DNA of 33,130 bases, taken from Bacteroidota bacterium. GTDB taxonomy: Bacteria; Bacteroidota; Bacteroidia; Bacteroidales; F082. Under the pieces are notes generated by a model. That model was not told the origin of the DNA. It saw only the letters and a list, made by a program, of their open reading frames with translations, and did no database searches. Shown here one piece after another: positions 8,735 to 16,581 of this stretch (position 1 is its first letter; the number at the start of each line of letters is the position of its first letter). The stretch spans positions 1 to 33,130 of the forward strand of contig JAJRQN010000106.1 of the NCBI GenBank assembly GCA_024280235.1, given 5' to 3'. The position numbers and the translations under genes are program-made.

Positions 8735-10237
8735 CTATTTTTTTTTCAAAAACGGGATTTTCACATTGCGCAAAGCATCTACAATTTTTTTTAATCCTTC
8801 GTGTTTTTCAATATATTTCTGCCAGCTTTCCGTGTCCAACAACGGAGAATCGCTGGTTGCTTTGTAAGTCAAAAACAAGCCGAGAGGGAGAATGACGATG
8901 GTAGAAAGCCAAACGCCGAAAACCACACTCATCTCACCGGTACGGGCAGCTTTTTCGCCGGTAACCGAGATGACATGATAAATGACAAAGAAAATAACCG
9001 AAATAACTACCGGAAGTCCCAGCCCTCCTTTCCGGATGATGGCTCCGAGGGGCGCTCCAATGAAGAAAAAGATAAGACAGGCGAGAGAAAGTTTAAACTT
9101 CTGATTCCAAACAATCTCATGCCGGATAATCAGCTGCTCTTTAGGTTTAATAATACGGTTTACATGGAACAACAAATTATCTTTGGCACTCCGTGCCCGC
9201 TGCTGTGCATACCCTAATATTTGATTTTGTGCATCCATATTTGTTTCAAAGTTCTTCAGAAACGGATACAAAACAGGAATTATTTTTGCCTTATTTTTTT
9301 GTGGTATTTTTTTACGTCCTAAGATTAATTTCCTCGTTGTTTTATTCAAATTGAAACTGCGCAAAGAATTGTTCTGAAAAGCAATTTTTCTCTCTTTCAC
9401 AAACATTGACAAAGAGTCGATAGCATGGTCAAGTTGCTTTACATTCAGCATTGAATAATTGTTTTTAAAAAGTGCTTCGTTTGTATGATTCAGGTCGAGT
9501 TGGGACAGGTCGAAAGAAAGTATTTGTTTTTTAAATTTTATTTCTTCAAAGGGATGATTCCGCCTGTATCCTCGTTGGTTGACCACCTCGATGTAGTTAT
9601 AACCATCAAAGAGAGAGATAACCAAATGTCGTTGATTAGGCGACAGCTCCATAAGGCCTTTTTTGGCAACCGTTACTTTGGTATCTCCCATCCGGTTGGT
9701 ATGGTCATATATCATGACATCATAGATGGTTTTATTGTCTTTGGCTTTTCTTCCGGCTCTTAAAACATAACCATTCAACTCATTGTCAAAGACTCCCTCA
9801 TTGAGGTTAAAAGCAAGTTTTTTCTGGCGCACATCATAAAGTAGCGAACCAAATTTCAGGTTAGCAACAGGAAAGACATAATTTGAAAACAGGAAAGCAC
9901 TAATACTGATAATGACAGCGAGAATAATAAGTGGCTGCATGGCTTTTTGCAGGGAAATTCCAGAGCTTTTTATGGAAACTAACTCATAATGTTCTCCAAG
10001 GTTGCCGAAAGTCATCAGTGAGGAAAGAAGAACTGCGAGGGGTAGTGCAAGAGGAACAAATGTTGCAGAGGCATAAAACATAAGCCTCAGGATAACTTCA
10101 AGACCCAGCCCTTTTCCCACAAGGTCATCTACATATTTCCACAGAAATTGCATTAGCAGGATAAAAAGCGCAATGAGAAAGGTCATAAAAAACGGACCGA
10201 GATACGATTTCAGCATGTATTTATGGAGTCTTTTCAT
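8735..10237 (-). CDS. LptF/LptG family permease (YjgP/YjgQ)
   Basis: An inner-membrane component of the lipopolysaccharide export machine (LptB2FG). The 500-residue protein has the usual order: three N-terminal TM helices (about 11-34, 58-75, 100-118; start MKRLHKYMLKSYLGPFFMTF), a periplasmic beta-jellyroll region with a long inserted stretch, then three C-terminal TM helices from about residue 382 (KLSLACLIFFFIGAPLGAII). That last motif is a hallmark of the family. It is longer than the roughly 360 residues of the E. coli proteins, because of the middle basic helical segment (about 265-350), which is common in Bacteroidota. Whether it is LptF or LptG cannot be decided here. It is first in the operon, with GT4 genes following. 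Confidence 0.93.
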   Translation of the reverse strand: MKRLHKYMLKSYLGPFFMTFLIALFILLMQFLWKYVDDLVGKGLGLEVILRLMFYASATFVPLALPLAVLLSSLMTFGNLGEHYELVSIKSSGISLQKAMQPLIILAVIISISAFLFSNYVFPVANLKFGSLLYDVRQKKLAFNLNEGVFDNELNGYVLRAGRKAKDNKTIYDVMIYDHTNRMGDTKVTVAKKGLMELSPNQRHLVISLFDGYNYIEVVNQRGYRRNHPFEEIKFKKQILSFDLSQLDLNHTNEALFKNNYSMLNVKQLDHAIDSLSMFVKERKIAFQNNSLRSFNLNKTTRKLILGRKKIPQKNKAKIIPVLYPFLKNFETNMDAQNQILGYAQQRARSAKDNLLFHVNRIIKPKEQLIIRHEIVWNQKFKLSLACLIFFFIGAPLGAIIRKGGLGLPVVISVIFFVIYHVISVTGEKAARTGEMSVVFGVWLSTIVILPLGLFLTYKATSDSPLLDTESWQKYIEKHEGLKKIVDALRNVKIPFLKKK

Positions 10238-10258
10238 AAGAGCTTTTAAAACCAGTTA

Positions 10259-10266
10259 CAAAGATA
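10259..10266 (-). promoter_or_regulatory. -7 box (TATCTTTG) of lptF/G operon
   Basis: An exact TAnnTTTG match on the minus strand, 21 nt upstream of the permease ATG and downstream of the terminator ending the ExbD operon. Confidence 0.6.
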
Positions 10267-10291
10267 GGGAAACTGTTGGGGATAAGAATAT

Positions 10292-10326
10292 AAAAAAAGC
10301 CAATCTCCCGAGGAGACTGGCTTTTT
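10292..10326 (-). terminator. Rho-independent terminator of exbB-exbD operon
   Basis: The stem GCCAGTCTCC / GGAGATTGGC (one mismatch) with loop TCG is followed on the minus strand by a run of T. It begins about 20 nt after the distal exbD stop. Flanking A and T runs extend the stem and could let it work in both directions. Confidence 0.85.
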
Positions 10327-10344
10327 CGATAAAAATGCAGAAAA

Positions 10345-10806
10345 CTATCGTTTCAATACTTTTCTGGTGGAATAGTTAATCTTCAAGGCATTGGCCTTAC
10401 GCAACTCCTGTTTCACATCGGTAACAATTCCCATCTTTGTATTTTCATCTACTTTTAAGGCAAAAGTCATCATGTTACGCTCAGCTTCGTTACGTGCCTG
10501 ACGTTCTTTGGTAACAAATTCCGGAATATCGTTCACAGTGGCATAACTGTCATTAAGTTGAATACGGGATTTGGTTCCAAGTGTTTTATTCACAGGCTCT
10601 CCAATATAAATATAGGCAACCAGCGATTTCTTTTGTAGCTTCTGAACCTGTGTAGCTTCGGGAAGTTTTATTTTCACCATCAGCGTATTCTCGCGCATGG
10701 TAGTAGTTACCATGAAGAAGAAAAGCAAGATAAAAATAATATCAGGAAGCGATGCGGTATTAATCGCCGGTTCTGCTTTGGTTTTGGATGTCTTAAATTT
10801 TGCCAT
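10345..10806 (-). CDS. ExbD/TolR-type biopolymer transport protein (second copy)
   Basis: A 153-residue ExbD/TolR protein. It has one N-terminal TM helix with the essential membrane aspartate in SLPDIIFILLFFFMVTTTM, followed by a periplasmic domain. The usual role is to couple proton flow through the ExbB/TolQ channel to work by TonB or TolA in the outer membrane. It is the last gene of the operon, only 1 bp after the first exbD and ahead of a strong terminator. It shares the INxxSxxDIxFxLLxFFxVTTTM core with its neighbour but is shorter, so the two are paralogues, as is common in Bacteroidota. No tonB is present in the operon. Confidence 0.95.
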   Translation of the reverse strand: MAKFKTSKTKAEPAINTASLPDIIFILLFFFMVTTTMRENTLMVKIKLPEATQVQKLQKKSLVAYIYIGEPVNKTLGTKSRIQLNDSYATVNDIPEFVTKERQARNEAERNMMTFALKVDENTKMGIVTDVKQELRKANALKINYSTRKVLKR

Positions 10807-10807
10807 T

Positions 10808-11386
10808 CTATTGTCCTCCTACATTTTCAGGTTCAGCTTCTGAAACTCGTATTGGAACCAGCTTATTAATAACCTTAATCTTATTGGGATCAACAAGTTG
10901 GTCATATTTCACGCCATAGTACTTAAGCGATTGCTGGTCTTTCATTTCATTAAAAGCTTTTGCTATCGCATCCTGAACACTAATGTACATTTTATAAGAG
11001 GTTCCCCTGTCGTTTTTTAACGAAATAATACCCTTTGACATCAAAACTTTTTTCCCTAATAGAGGAATAAATTTTTCTTGCACTTGGGGATAAGATTTGT
11101 CGTTGGGATGCAACGACATAAACTCAACAACCTTAGTGGTAAGGTTACTCACGTTTGCCGGTTTTCCGTTAACAAGCATAAGATCGTGGCTGTTGATAAG
11201 GACTTTCAGAACGTTGCGCTCTTTCACATCCACATTTTCGTTTTTATTTTTGACAGGTGGTGGCAGAATCCTCGTAATACCGGTATCAACATCCATGGTG
11301 GTTGTAACCAGGAAGAATATCAGCAAAAGAAATGCGATATCCGCCATTGATCCGGCATTTATTTCCGGTGCTGCTCTTTTAGCCAT
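10808..11386 (-). CDS. ExbD/TolR-type biopolymer transport protein (first copy)
   Basis: A 192-residue ExbD family member. The single TM helix near the N-terminus includes the catalytic aspartate in SMADIAFLLLIFFLVTTTM, then a proline-rich exit (ILPPPVKNK) and a periplasmic domain longer than that of its neighbour. The extra length lies around residues 75-150 (SYPQVQEKF ... TSYKMYISVQDAIAKAF). It starts 7 bp after the small membrane protein gene. It probably forms a hetero-oligomeric ExbD pair with the next gene on the ExbB pentamer (inference). Confidence 0.95.
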   Translation of the reverse strand: MAKRAAPEINAGSMADIAFLLLIFFLVTTTMDVDTGITRILPPPVKNKNENVDVKERNVLKVLINSHDLMLVNGKPANVSNLTTKVVEFMSLHPNDKSYPQVQEKFIPLLGKKVLMSKGIISLKNDRGTSYKMYISVQDAIAKAFNEMKDQQSLKYYGVKYDQLVDPNKIKVINKLVPIRVSEAEPENVGGQ

Positions 11387-11393
11387 AACTATC

Positions 11394-11810
11394 TTATTTA
11401 AATAATTTCATAACTCCTGAATACAGGATGGTAATAATAGACAATCCGAAAGTGATGTAGGTGGCAATGAGTCCCATTACTACAAGCTTGGATGTCTCTG
11501 CTGTTATATGGTAAGTTTCCAGTTTTAACGCTGACAATTGGTTTGTGGCAAAACCATAAGAAACACCAAGTATAATAACGAGAAGGACAATGCTCAAAAG
11601 CATTTTCATCAGGTTTTTAGGGTTGCTGATTATGGTATAAACCGGCGCAAGAATAAGGACGAGCACACCAAGAATCAACATCAATTTTCCCCAATTCAGG
11701 AAAGCGTCCGTACTCAGAACTCCGAAATAAAATAGAACTCCGGGGATGACTGATAAAATCAGCAGTACGTACAAAACCCATCTGGTTATGTTTGCTACTT
11801 TATCTTTCAT
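11394..11810 (-). CDS. Small four-helix membrane protein of the ExbBD operon
   Basis: A 138-residue protein with about four predicted TM helices (about 10-30, 37-60, 69-87, 107-133) and almost no soluble domain. No family was recognised with certainty. It sits between exbB (6 bp upstream) and exbD (7 bp downstream), so it is almost certainly co-translated with them and may be an accessory subunit of the energiser. Bacteroidota ExbBD operons often carry an unnamed membrane protein at this place. The sequence has no catalytic motif and is simply hydrophobic. Confidence 0.85.
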   Translation of the reverse strand: MKDKVANITRWVLYVLLILSVIPGVLFYFGVLSTDAFLNWGKLMLILGVLVLILAPVYTIISNPKNLMKMLLSIVLLVIILGVSYGFATNQLSALKLETYHITAETSKLVVMGLIATYITFGLSIITILYSGVMKLFK

Positions 11811-11816
11811 GGCTGA

Positions 11817-12638
11817 TTATTTTTTGTATTGTTTAGCCACCAAGTCTATAAAAGCAATGGAAGTATCTTCCATATCGCTAACCAGACTGTCAATTTTTGA
11901 AATAATGTAGTTGTAGAAAACCTGCAAAATAACAGCGACAATCAAACCAAATACAGTTGTCAACAACGCAATTTTAATACCAACAGCAACAACTGCAGGG
12001 CTAATGTCACCAGCTACGGCAATGTCATCAAAAGCTTTAATCATCCCAATAACCGTTCCCATAAACCCTAACATAGGAGCCAGCGCAATAAAAAGTGAAA
12101 TCCAGCTTACACCGCTTTCTAATCTTCCGGTTACGACACTACCATAAGCAACAATTGATTTTTCCACATCTTCCAATCCGTTGTCGTATCGATTAAGACC
12201 TTCCGCAAAGATAGCGGCAACAGGGCCACGAGTATTACGGCAAACTTCTTTTGCTGCTTCCACATCATTGTTCTCAAAGGCTTCTTCCACACTTTTCAAA
12301 AGTTTCTTTGAATTGATAGAGGCAAGGCTCAAATCAAGAATACGCTCAATAGCAATGGCCAGACCAAAGATAAGGGTTAACAGAATAGTACCCATAAATC
12401 CCGGGCCACCTTCTATAAATTTTTCCTTCAAAACCTGGTGAAACGACTTTGGCTGTGTAGCAGCGGGAGTCGCAGCAGCAGTTGTTGTAGCTACAGCCGT
12501 AGTACTGTCCTGAGCGGTTGAATCTTGTTTTACTACTGTTGTAGTGTCATTTGCTGCAGCGTCCTGGGCATAAACAAAATTTGATAACCCTATGGTTAAC
12601 AGGGCAGCAATTGAAATAAATGCAATTAATTTTTTCAT
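11817..12638 (-). CDS. exbB: ExbB/TolQ/MotA-type proton channel with signal-like N-terminus
   Basis: A 273-residue proton channel subunit of the TonB/Tol energiser. The N-terminus MKKLIAFISIAALLTIG looks like a signal peptide or extra TM, followed by an Ala/Thr-rich low-complexity linker (about 25-62), then the MotA_TolQ_ExbB core with three TM helices (about 78-98, 178-200 and 215-245), including APMLGFMGTVIGMIKAFD, a strongly conserved family stretch. It is the first gene of the operon exbB-membrane protein-exbD-exbD, with a -7 box 53 nt upstream. The leading extra segment and linker are common in Bacteroidota ExbB and would put the linker in the periplasm. Confidence 0.95.
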   Translation of the reverse strand: MKKLIAFISIAALLTIGLSNFVYAQDAAANDTTTVVKQDSTAQDSTTAVATTTAAATPAATQPKSFHQVLKEKFIEGGPGFMGTILLTLIFGLAIAIERILDLSLASINSKKLLKSVEEAFENNDVEAAKEVCRNTRGPVAAIFAEGLNRYDNGLEDVEKSIVAYGSVVTGRLESGVSWISLFIALAPMLGFMGTVIGMIKAFDDIAVAGDISPAVVAVGIKIALLTTVFGLIVAVILQVFYNYIISKIDSLVSDMEDTSIAFIDLVAKQYKK

Positions 12639-12691
12639 GATTGATAAAAATTGATTAAAACGATTTTACATTTTCTGAAATAAAGAGGTTA

Positions 12692-12699
12692 CAAAAATA
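12692..12699 (-). promoter_or_regulatory. -7 box (TATTTTTG) of exbB operon
   Basis: A TAnnTTTG match on the minus strand, 53 nt upstream of the exbB ATG and between it and tRNA-Ser. Confidence 0.5.
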
Positions 12700-12747
12700 T
12701 AAATTAATTTGATTAAGAGCTATTTTTAAAATAATTATTCACATCAG

Positions 12748-12835
12748 CGGAGAGGGCGGGATTCGAACCCGCGATACCCTTTAGGGGTATACACGCTTTC
12801 CAGGCGTGCCTCATAAGCCACTCGAGCACCTCTCC
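12748..12835 (-). tRNA. tRNA-Ser (anticodon GGA)
   Basis: An 88-nt cloverleaf. The acceptor GGAGAGG pairs with CCTCTCC, the discriminator is G, the anticodon stem-loop CACGCCTGGAAAGCGTG gives anticodon GGA, a long variable arm (ATACCCCTAAAGGGGTAT) identifies a class II serine tRNA, and the T arm contains GGTTCGAATCC. The 3' CCA is not encoded. It reads UCC and UCU codons. It is flanked by ansA and the exbB operon, all on the minus strand. Confidence 0.97.
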
Positions 12836-12855
12836 CTTCCCCTTTTTTCGGTCGC

Positions 12856-12863
12856 CAAAAGTA
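12856..12863 (-). promoter_or_regulatory. -7 box (TACTTTTG) of tRNA-Ser
   Basis: An exact TAnnTTTG match, 20 nt upstream of the mature tRNA 5' end and just after the ansA stop. It indicates an independent tRNA transcript. Confidence 0.6.
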
Positions 12864-12874
12864 TAAAATTATTC

Positions 12875-13906
12875 TTAAAGTACAGAAATTTCTCCTCTTA
12901 GAGGCAAATTCATAATGACTCTAAATTTTCCGGAAGATAAATTCTCACCCAGCAAATACATTGTTTTTGTAAGTGCAGCCTCCGTCGTCATGTCGCCGCC
13001 ACTGATAATTCCCATCTTTTTTAATCTTAAGGAGGTGTCGTATTTTCCCTGTTCTACGGCACCGGCAGCACATTGGGAAATATTTATAATGTGTATTCCG
13101 TTTCCTATGGCTTTCTCCAGCAAATTGAGAAACCATTCTTCCGTAAGCGCATTTCCTGAGCCAAATGTCTCTAAAATTACAGCCCGTAATCCTGAAATAC
13201 CAAGTGTCGCTTCTACTACTTCTTTTGAGATGCCCGGAAATAATTTTAATATCGTTACACGGTTGTCCATGTTTTTATGAACTTTCAGCTTCTTAAAATT
13301 GGGTTTTAGAATATGGTGCTTATTATATTTAATGTAAACTCCCACATCGGCCAACACGGGATAGTTGGGCGAAACAAAAGCGTTGAAGTTCTCTGCATTA
13401 TATTTTATGGTACGGTTGGCACGCGTCAGGGAGTTCTCAAAATAGATGCAAACCTCCGGAATCAACGGCGTGTTGTCTTCGGTAGCCGCAGCCAGCTCAA
13501 TGGCGGTGATAAAATTCTCACGGCCATCGGTACGCAAAACACCAAGTGGCAATTGTGAGCCGGTAAAAATAACCGGTTTGTTCAGGTTCTCCAACATGAA
13601 ACTTAACGCCGAGGCAGTATAAGCCATAGTATCGGAACCGTGCAACACCACAAACCCGTCAAATGCTTCATAATTCTTCCCGATAATTTCGGCCAACTCC
13701 ACCCAGCGTGCAGGATTCATCTCGCTGGAATCGATGAGCGGATCAAAACAATGAAACTCCAAATGATAATGAAACCTTTTCAGCTCGGGAATCTGCTCAT
13801 AGATACCTTCAAAGTTAAAAGGTCGCAGGGAACCGGTTTTCGTGTCTTTTATCATCCCAATGGTTCCGCCGGTATATATAATGAGAAGGTTGATTTGATC
13901 TTCCAT
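12875..13906 (-). CDS. ansA: L-asparaginase, type I (cytoplasmic)
   Basis: Hydrolyses asparagine to aspartate and ammonia. The 343-residue length fits cytosolic type I asparaginases. IIYTGGTIGM carries the nucleophile threonine (T15), and VLHGSDTMAYTASAL the second catalytic pair (S91, D92); in E. coli AnsA the first of these is threonine, so this is a conservative T-to-S change. FTGSQLPLGVLRTDGREN is the following conserved block. The listed start at 13942 reaches into tatD; MEDQINLLIIYTGG at 13906 lies 4 bp after tatD and is preferred. It is transcribed with tatD. The gatD gene at 25833 is a distant relative with a different function. Confidence 0.95.
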   Translation of the reverse strand: MEDQINLLIIYTGGTIGMIKDTKTGSLRPFNFEGIYEQIPELKRFHYHLEFHCFDPLIDSSEMNPARWVELAEIIGKNYEAFDGFVVLHGSDTMAYTASALSFMLENLNKPVIFTGSQLPLGVLRTDGRENFITAIELAAATEDNTPLIPEVCIYFENSLTRANRTIKYNAENFNAFVSPNYPVLADVGVYIKYNKHHILKPNFKKLKVHKNMDNRVTILKLFPGISKEVVEATLGISGLRAVILETFGSGNALTEEWFLNLLEKAIGNGIHIINISQCAAGAVEQGKYDTSLRLKKMGIISGGDMTTEAALTKTMYLLGENLSSGKFRVIMNLPLRGEISVL

Positions 13907-13910
13907 ATTT

Positions 13911-14684
13911 CTATAATTTCTTAAAAAAGAGATTTTCGGCATTCATGGAGGTCATTTCGGCCACCTTTTCCACCGCAATGTTTTTTATTTCAGCTATTTT
14001 CTGTGCCACATAAAGCAGATAGGCGCTCTGGTTTCGTTTTCCCCGAAAGGGCGCCGGTGTCAGATAAGGGGCATCCGTTTCCAGCACCAGTGCTTCCAAA
14101 GGCAACTGAGTTACTACTTCGGCCAGCCCGCTGTTTTTAAAGGTAACAATCCCGCCAATGCCCATTTTAAATCCTAAATCCATGATTTGCTTAGCTTCGT
14201 CCACCGTTCCGGTAAAACAGTGAAAAACGCCTTTCATGTCATCGGTAAGCTCCTCTTTTACAATTTGATAAGTATATTCAAAAGCATTGCGTGTATGAAT
14301 GGATACTGCCAACCGGTATTTTTTGGCCAATTGCAATTGTGTACGAAAAACCTGCTTTTGGGCTTCTTCAAATGTACGATCCCAGTATAGGTCGATACCG
14401 ATTTCGCCCACGCCGCAGTAATTTCCCGTTTTCAATTCCTGTGCAACCAATGTGAGTTCGTCCTGATAGTTTTCTTTCACGGAAGTGGGATGGAGACCCA
14501 TCATTGCAAAACTATGTTCCGGAAAAGCGGCAGTCATCATTTTCAAATCGTGTAGTGTCGTGCTGTCAATGTTGGGGAGCAAAATCCGCTCCACGCCATT
14601 TTTTATTGCATTTAGCATTACCTCTTCGCGGTCTTCATCAAAATCGTCAAGATAAAGATGAGAATGTGTATCCGTTAAAAACAT
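13911..14684 (-). CDS. tatD: TatD family metal-dependent hydrolase / DNase
   Basis: A 257-residue TIM-barrel metallo-hydrolase. The metal-binding motifs appear in order: DTHSHLYL (HxH), GVGEIGIDLYWD (glutamate ligand), SIHTRNAF, VFHCFTGT and LVLETDAPYLTP (aspartate ligand). Members are 3'-5' exonucleases or D-aminoacyl-tRNA deacylase-like enzymes acting in the cytosol; which activity applies here is not visible. It is first of a tatD-ansA pair, 4 bp apart, with a -7 box 48 nt upstream. Confidence 0.95.
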   Translation of the reverse strand: MFLTDTHSHLYLDDFDEDREEVMLNAIKNGVERILLPNIDSTTLHDLKMMTAAFPEHSFAMMGLHPTSVKENYQDELTLVAQELKTGNYCGVGEIGIDLYWDRTFEEAQKQVFRTQLQLAKKYRLAVSIHTRNAFEYTYQIVKEELTDDMKGVFHCFTGTVDEAKQIMDLGFKMGIGGIVTFKNSGLAEVVTQLPLEALVLETDAPYLTPAPFRGKRNQSAYLLYVAQKIAEIKNIAVEKVAEMTSMNAENLFFKKL

Positions 14685-14732
14685 TCGGCAAAAATAACTT
14701 ATTCAATCTTTTCAATCCACAGAATCTCTTTC

Positions 14733-14740
14733 CAAAGATA
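14733..14740 (-). promoter_or_regulatory. -7 box (TATCTTTG) of tatD-ansA
   Basis: A TAnnTTTG match, 48 nt upstream of the tatD ATG in the gap after xseB. A second box (TATTTTTG, 14689-14696) lies only 4 nt before the ATG and is the weaker candidate. Confidence 0.5.
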
Positions 14741-14803
14741 AATAGTGTCAACAAGAAAACCTCCTGTTTAGAAAGCAGCTGTCAAAATCATTCGGAAAGG
14801 AAG

Positions 14804-15016
14804 TTATTTTTCCGGCAGTTGTTCTTCCTGCATATCTTTCAGCACAGCATTGACTTCCTCTTCGGTTTTGTACAAAACGGTTTGGCAAATGCGAATAAGC
14901 TTAGCAGCCCTTTTTACTTTCGCCGAAAGCTCGTCCACCGAAATATCCTGGTTCTCAATTTCTGCAACAATTTGTTCCAGCTCTTCAATTGCTTTAGAAT
15001 AGTTTTGTTTTTCCAT
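14804..15016 (-). CDS. xseB: Exodeoxyribonuclease VII small subunit
   Basis: A 70-residue helical protein, MEKQNYSKAIEELEQIVAEI, the typical XseB start, rich in Glu and forming an antiparallel coiled-coil. It binds the XseA large subunit to form exonuclease VII, which degrades single-stranded DNA in both directions. The gene starts 5 bp after the xseA stop, as in most bacteria, so the pair is co-transcribed. Confidence 0.95.
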   Translation of the reverse strand: MEKQNYSKAIEELEQIVAEIENQDISVDELSAKVKRAAKLIRICQTVLYKTEEEVNAVLKDMQEEQLPEK

Positions 15017-15021
15017 GGTAT

Positions 15022-16416
15022 TTATTTTTTGTTTTTTTGCTCAACAATACTCTCAATTTCACCTCTGTACAGCTTTGTTATCATTTTATCGCCTTGTTTT
15101 ATATCTACTACCGATTTCAATACTTTTCCGTCAACCGTGGATATGCTGTATCCCTTTTTTAGGATATTTTCAGGTTTCATCAGGTTGATTTTACTTTCTA
15201 ATAGTCTGAGCCGGCTGTTTGCTTTTTGAGTAGATTGTTCCGCATAAATAGCCATTAGGTTTTGAATGTTTTTTAGTTTCTGTCTCTCCTGACGCATTTT
15301 TTGAACCGGTTGATATTTCAGGTGTAAAGCAATATTTATCAACTGTTCGTTTGCTTTGCCGAGTATCCTGACACCCGATTGCTCCACTCTTTTTATCAGA
15401 TAAATCCATTGGGTTTTATGGTGGCTAAACAGGTTCCGGGTATGCACATCAAACATTTTTGTCAGTTGTGAAAAATGTTGTTTCCCGAAAGTAAGTATTT
15501 CCAAAGTATTTCGTATTGTTTTTGATTTGGCATTTTCGAGCCTTACGGCAAAATTGTGAAACTGTTGAATAAGAAAATTACCTGCTTCAGTAGGCGTAAT
15601 TTTGTTAGCAAAGGCCACCATTTGTACGACTGTCAGGTTGGTGGAGTGTCCGATACCTGTAATCACCGGTAGCGGGCAGGTGGCAACTGCTTTGGCAAGA
15701 TAGTAATTATCGTAAGCGTTCAATCCCACATCTCCTCCGCCCCCGCGGATAATGGCAACCATATCAAACTCTTTGCGGCGGGCTGCAATGGCATTGAGTT
15801 GTTCGCCAATGGAACGCACTGCACCATCGCCCTGTAGCAGAGCCGGAAACAGCGAAAGTGAAAACCGGTAATGCCAGGCATTGTTTTCCAAAATATTTTT
15901 GAAATCGCTGTACCCTTTGCTCGTTTCAACGGAAATAATGGCAATTCGTTTTGGCAGAAGGGGCAGCTTCCTCTTTTTGTTTTCTTCAAAGAGACCTTCC
16001 TGTTTTAATCTTTCAACAGTGAGTTGTTTTTCGCGTGCCATCTCTCCAAGTGTAAAGCTCGGTTCGATGTCGAGAATGTTCAATGCGAGGCCGTAATGTT
16101 CATGATAGCCCACTTTGGCAAGAAACAAAATTTTCAATCCGTCTTTCAACGGTTCGCCGGTTACTGTTTTGAACTTCTGATTGATTTTGTTGTAGTTTCC
16201 CGCCCATATATTGGCTCTTATTTGCGCTTTAATCAGGCCATTGTGTTTTTCCACAAGATCGGGATAGCAATGGCCGCTTTGGGGATAAAAGTTAAGTTTT
16301 GTAATTTCTGCTTTTACCCAGTAATAATCAGGAAAAGCCCGGCTGACAGCCCGGCTGATGCCTGAGGATATTTCCAGCAGGCTGTATATTTTTCTGTTAT
16401 TTGCTATTTCCGGCAT
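15022..16416 (-). CDS. xseA: Exodeoxyribonuclease VII large subunit
   Basis: The catalytic subunit of exonuclease VII, acting on single-stranded DNA in repair. The 464-residue length is normal. The N-terminal OB-fold (about 10-115; FPDYYWVKAEITKLNFYPQSGH) binds DNA. The nuclease domain follows, with RIAIISVETSKGYSDF, MVAIIRGGGG and ITGIGHSTNLTVVQMVAF, then a long helical coiled-coil (about 290-420) and the C-terminal GYSIST segment found in this family. The start at 16416 is supported by a -7 box 16 nt upstream. It is transcribed divergently from the GT4 fusion gene. Confidence 0.96.
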   Translation of the reverse strand: MPEIANNRKIYSLLEISSGISRAVSRAFPDYYWVKAEITKLNFYPQSGHCYPDLVEKHNGLIKAQIRANIWAGNYNKINQKFKTVTGEPLKDGLKILFLAKVGYHEHYGLALNILDIEPSFTLGEMAREKQLTVERLKQEGLFEENKKRKLPLLPKRIAIISVETSKGYSDFKNILENNAWHYRFSLSLFPALLQGDGAVRSIGEQLNAIAARRKEFDMVAIIRGGGGDVGLNAYDNYYLAKAVATCPLPVITGIGHSTNLTVVQMVAFANKITPTEAGNFLIQQFHNFAVRLENAKSKTIRNTLEILTFGKQHFSQLTKMFDVHTRNLFSHHKTQWIYLIKRVEQSGVRILGKANEQLINIALHLKYQPVQKMRQERQKLKNIQNLMAIYAEQSTQKANSRLRLLESKINLMKPENILKKGYSISTVDGKVLKSVVDIKQGDKMITKLYRGEIESIVEQKNKK

Positions 16417-16432
16417 AGGGCATTTTGTTCAG

Positions 16433-16440
16433 CAAAGATA
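16433..16440 (-). promoter_or_regulatory. -7 box (TATCTTTG) of xseA
   Basis: A TAnnTTTG match, 16 nt upstream of the xseA ATG, leaving a very short 5' leader. Confidence 0.55.
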
Positions 16441-16540
16441 AGCTGAAAAACCGAATATTTTCTCCGACAGTATCCCGCTGAATTTAGAATTTTTAAGATT
16501 TCTTTCGGTTTGATTAGTGTGATGCTTGCCAAAACTTTGG

Positions 16541-16548
16541 TACTTTTG
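16541..16548 (+). promoter_or_regulatory. -7 box (TACTTTTG) of GT4 fusion gene
   Basis: An exact TAnnTTTG match, 33 nt upstream of the ATG at 16582, in the divergent gap with xseA. It supports 16582 as the original start of the interrupted gene. Confidence 0.55.
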
Positions 16549-16581
16549 GGAACTATGTTCATATAAAAATCCTGAGATATT

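Noticed and set aside
14689-14696. TATTTTTG box 4 nt before tatD as sign of a leaderless mRNA
   Set aside because: A better-placed TATCTTTG box lies 48 nt upstream, so the closer one is likely chance in AT-rich DNA.
14504-15229. 241-aa plus-strand ORF
   Set aside because: It covers tatD, xseB and xseA on the opposite strand, has a Phe/Leu/Ser-rich, Cys-rich shadow composition, and no start signal.
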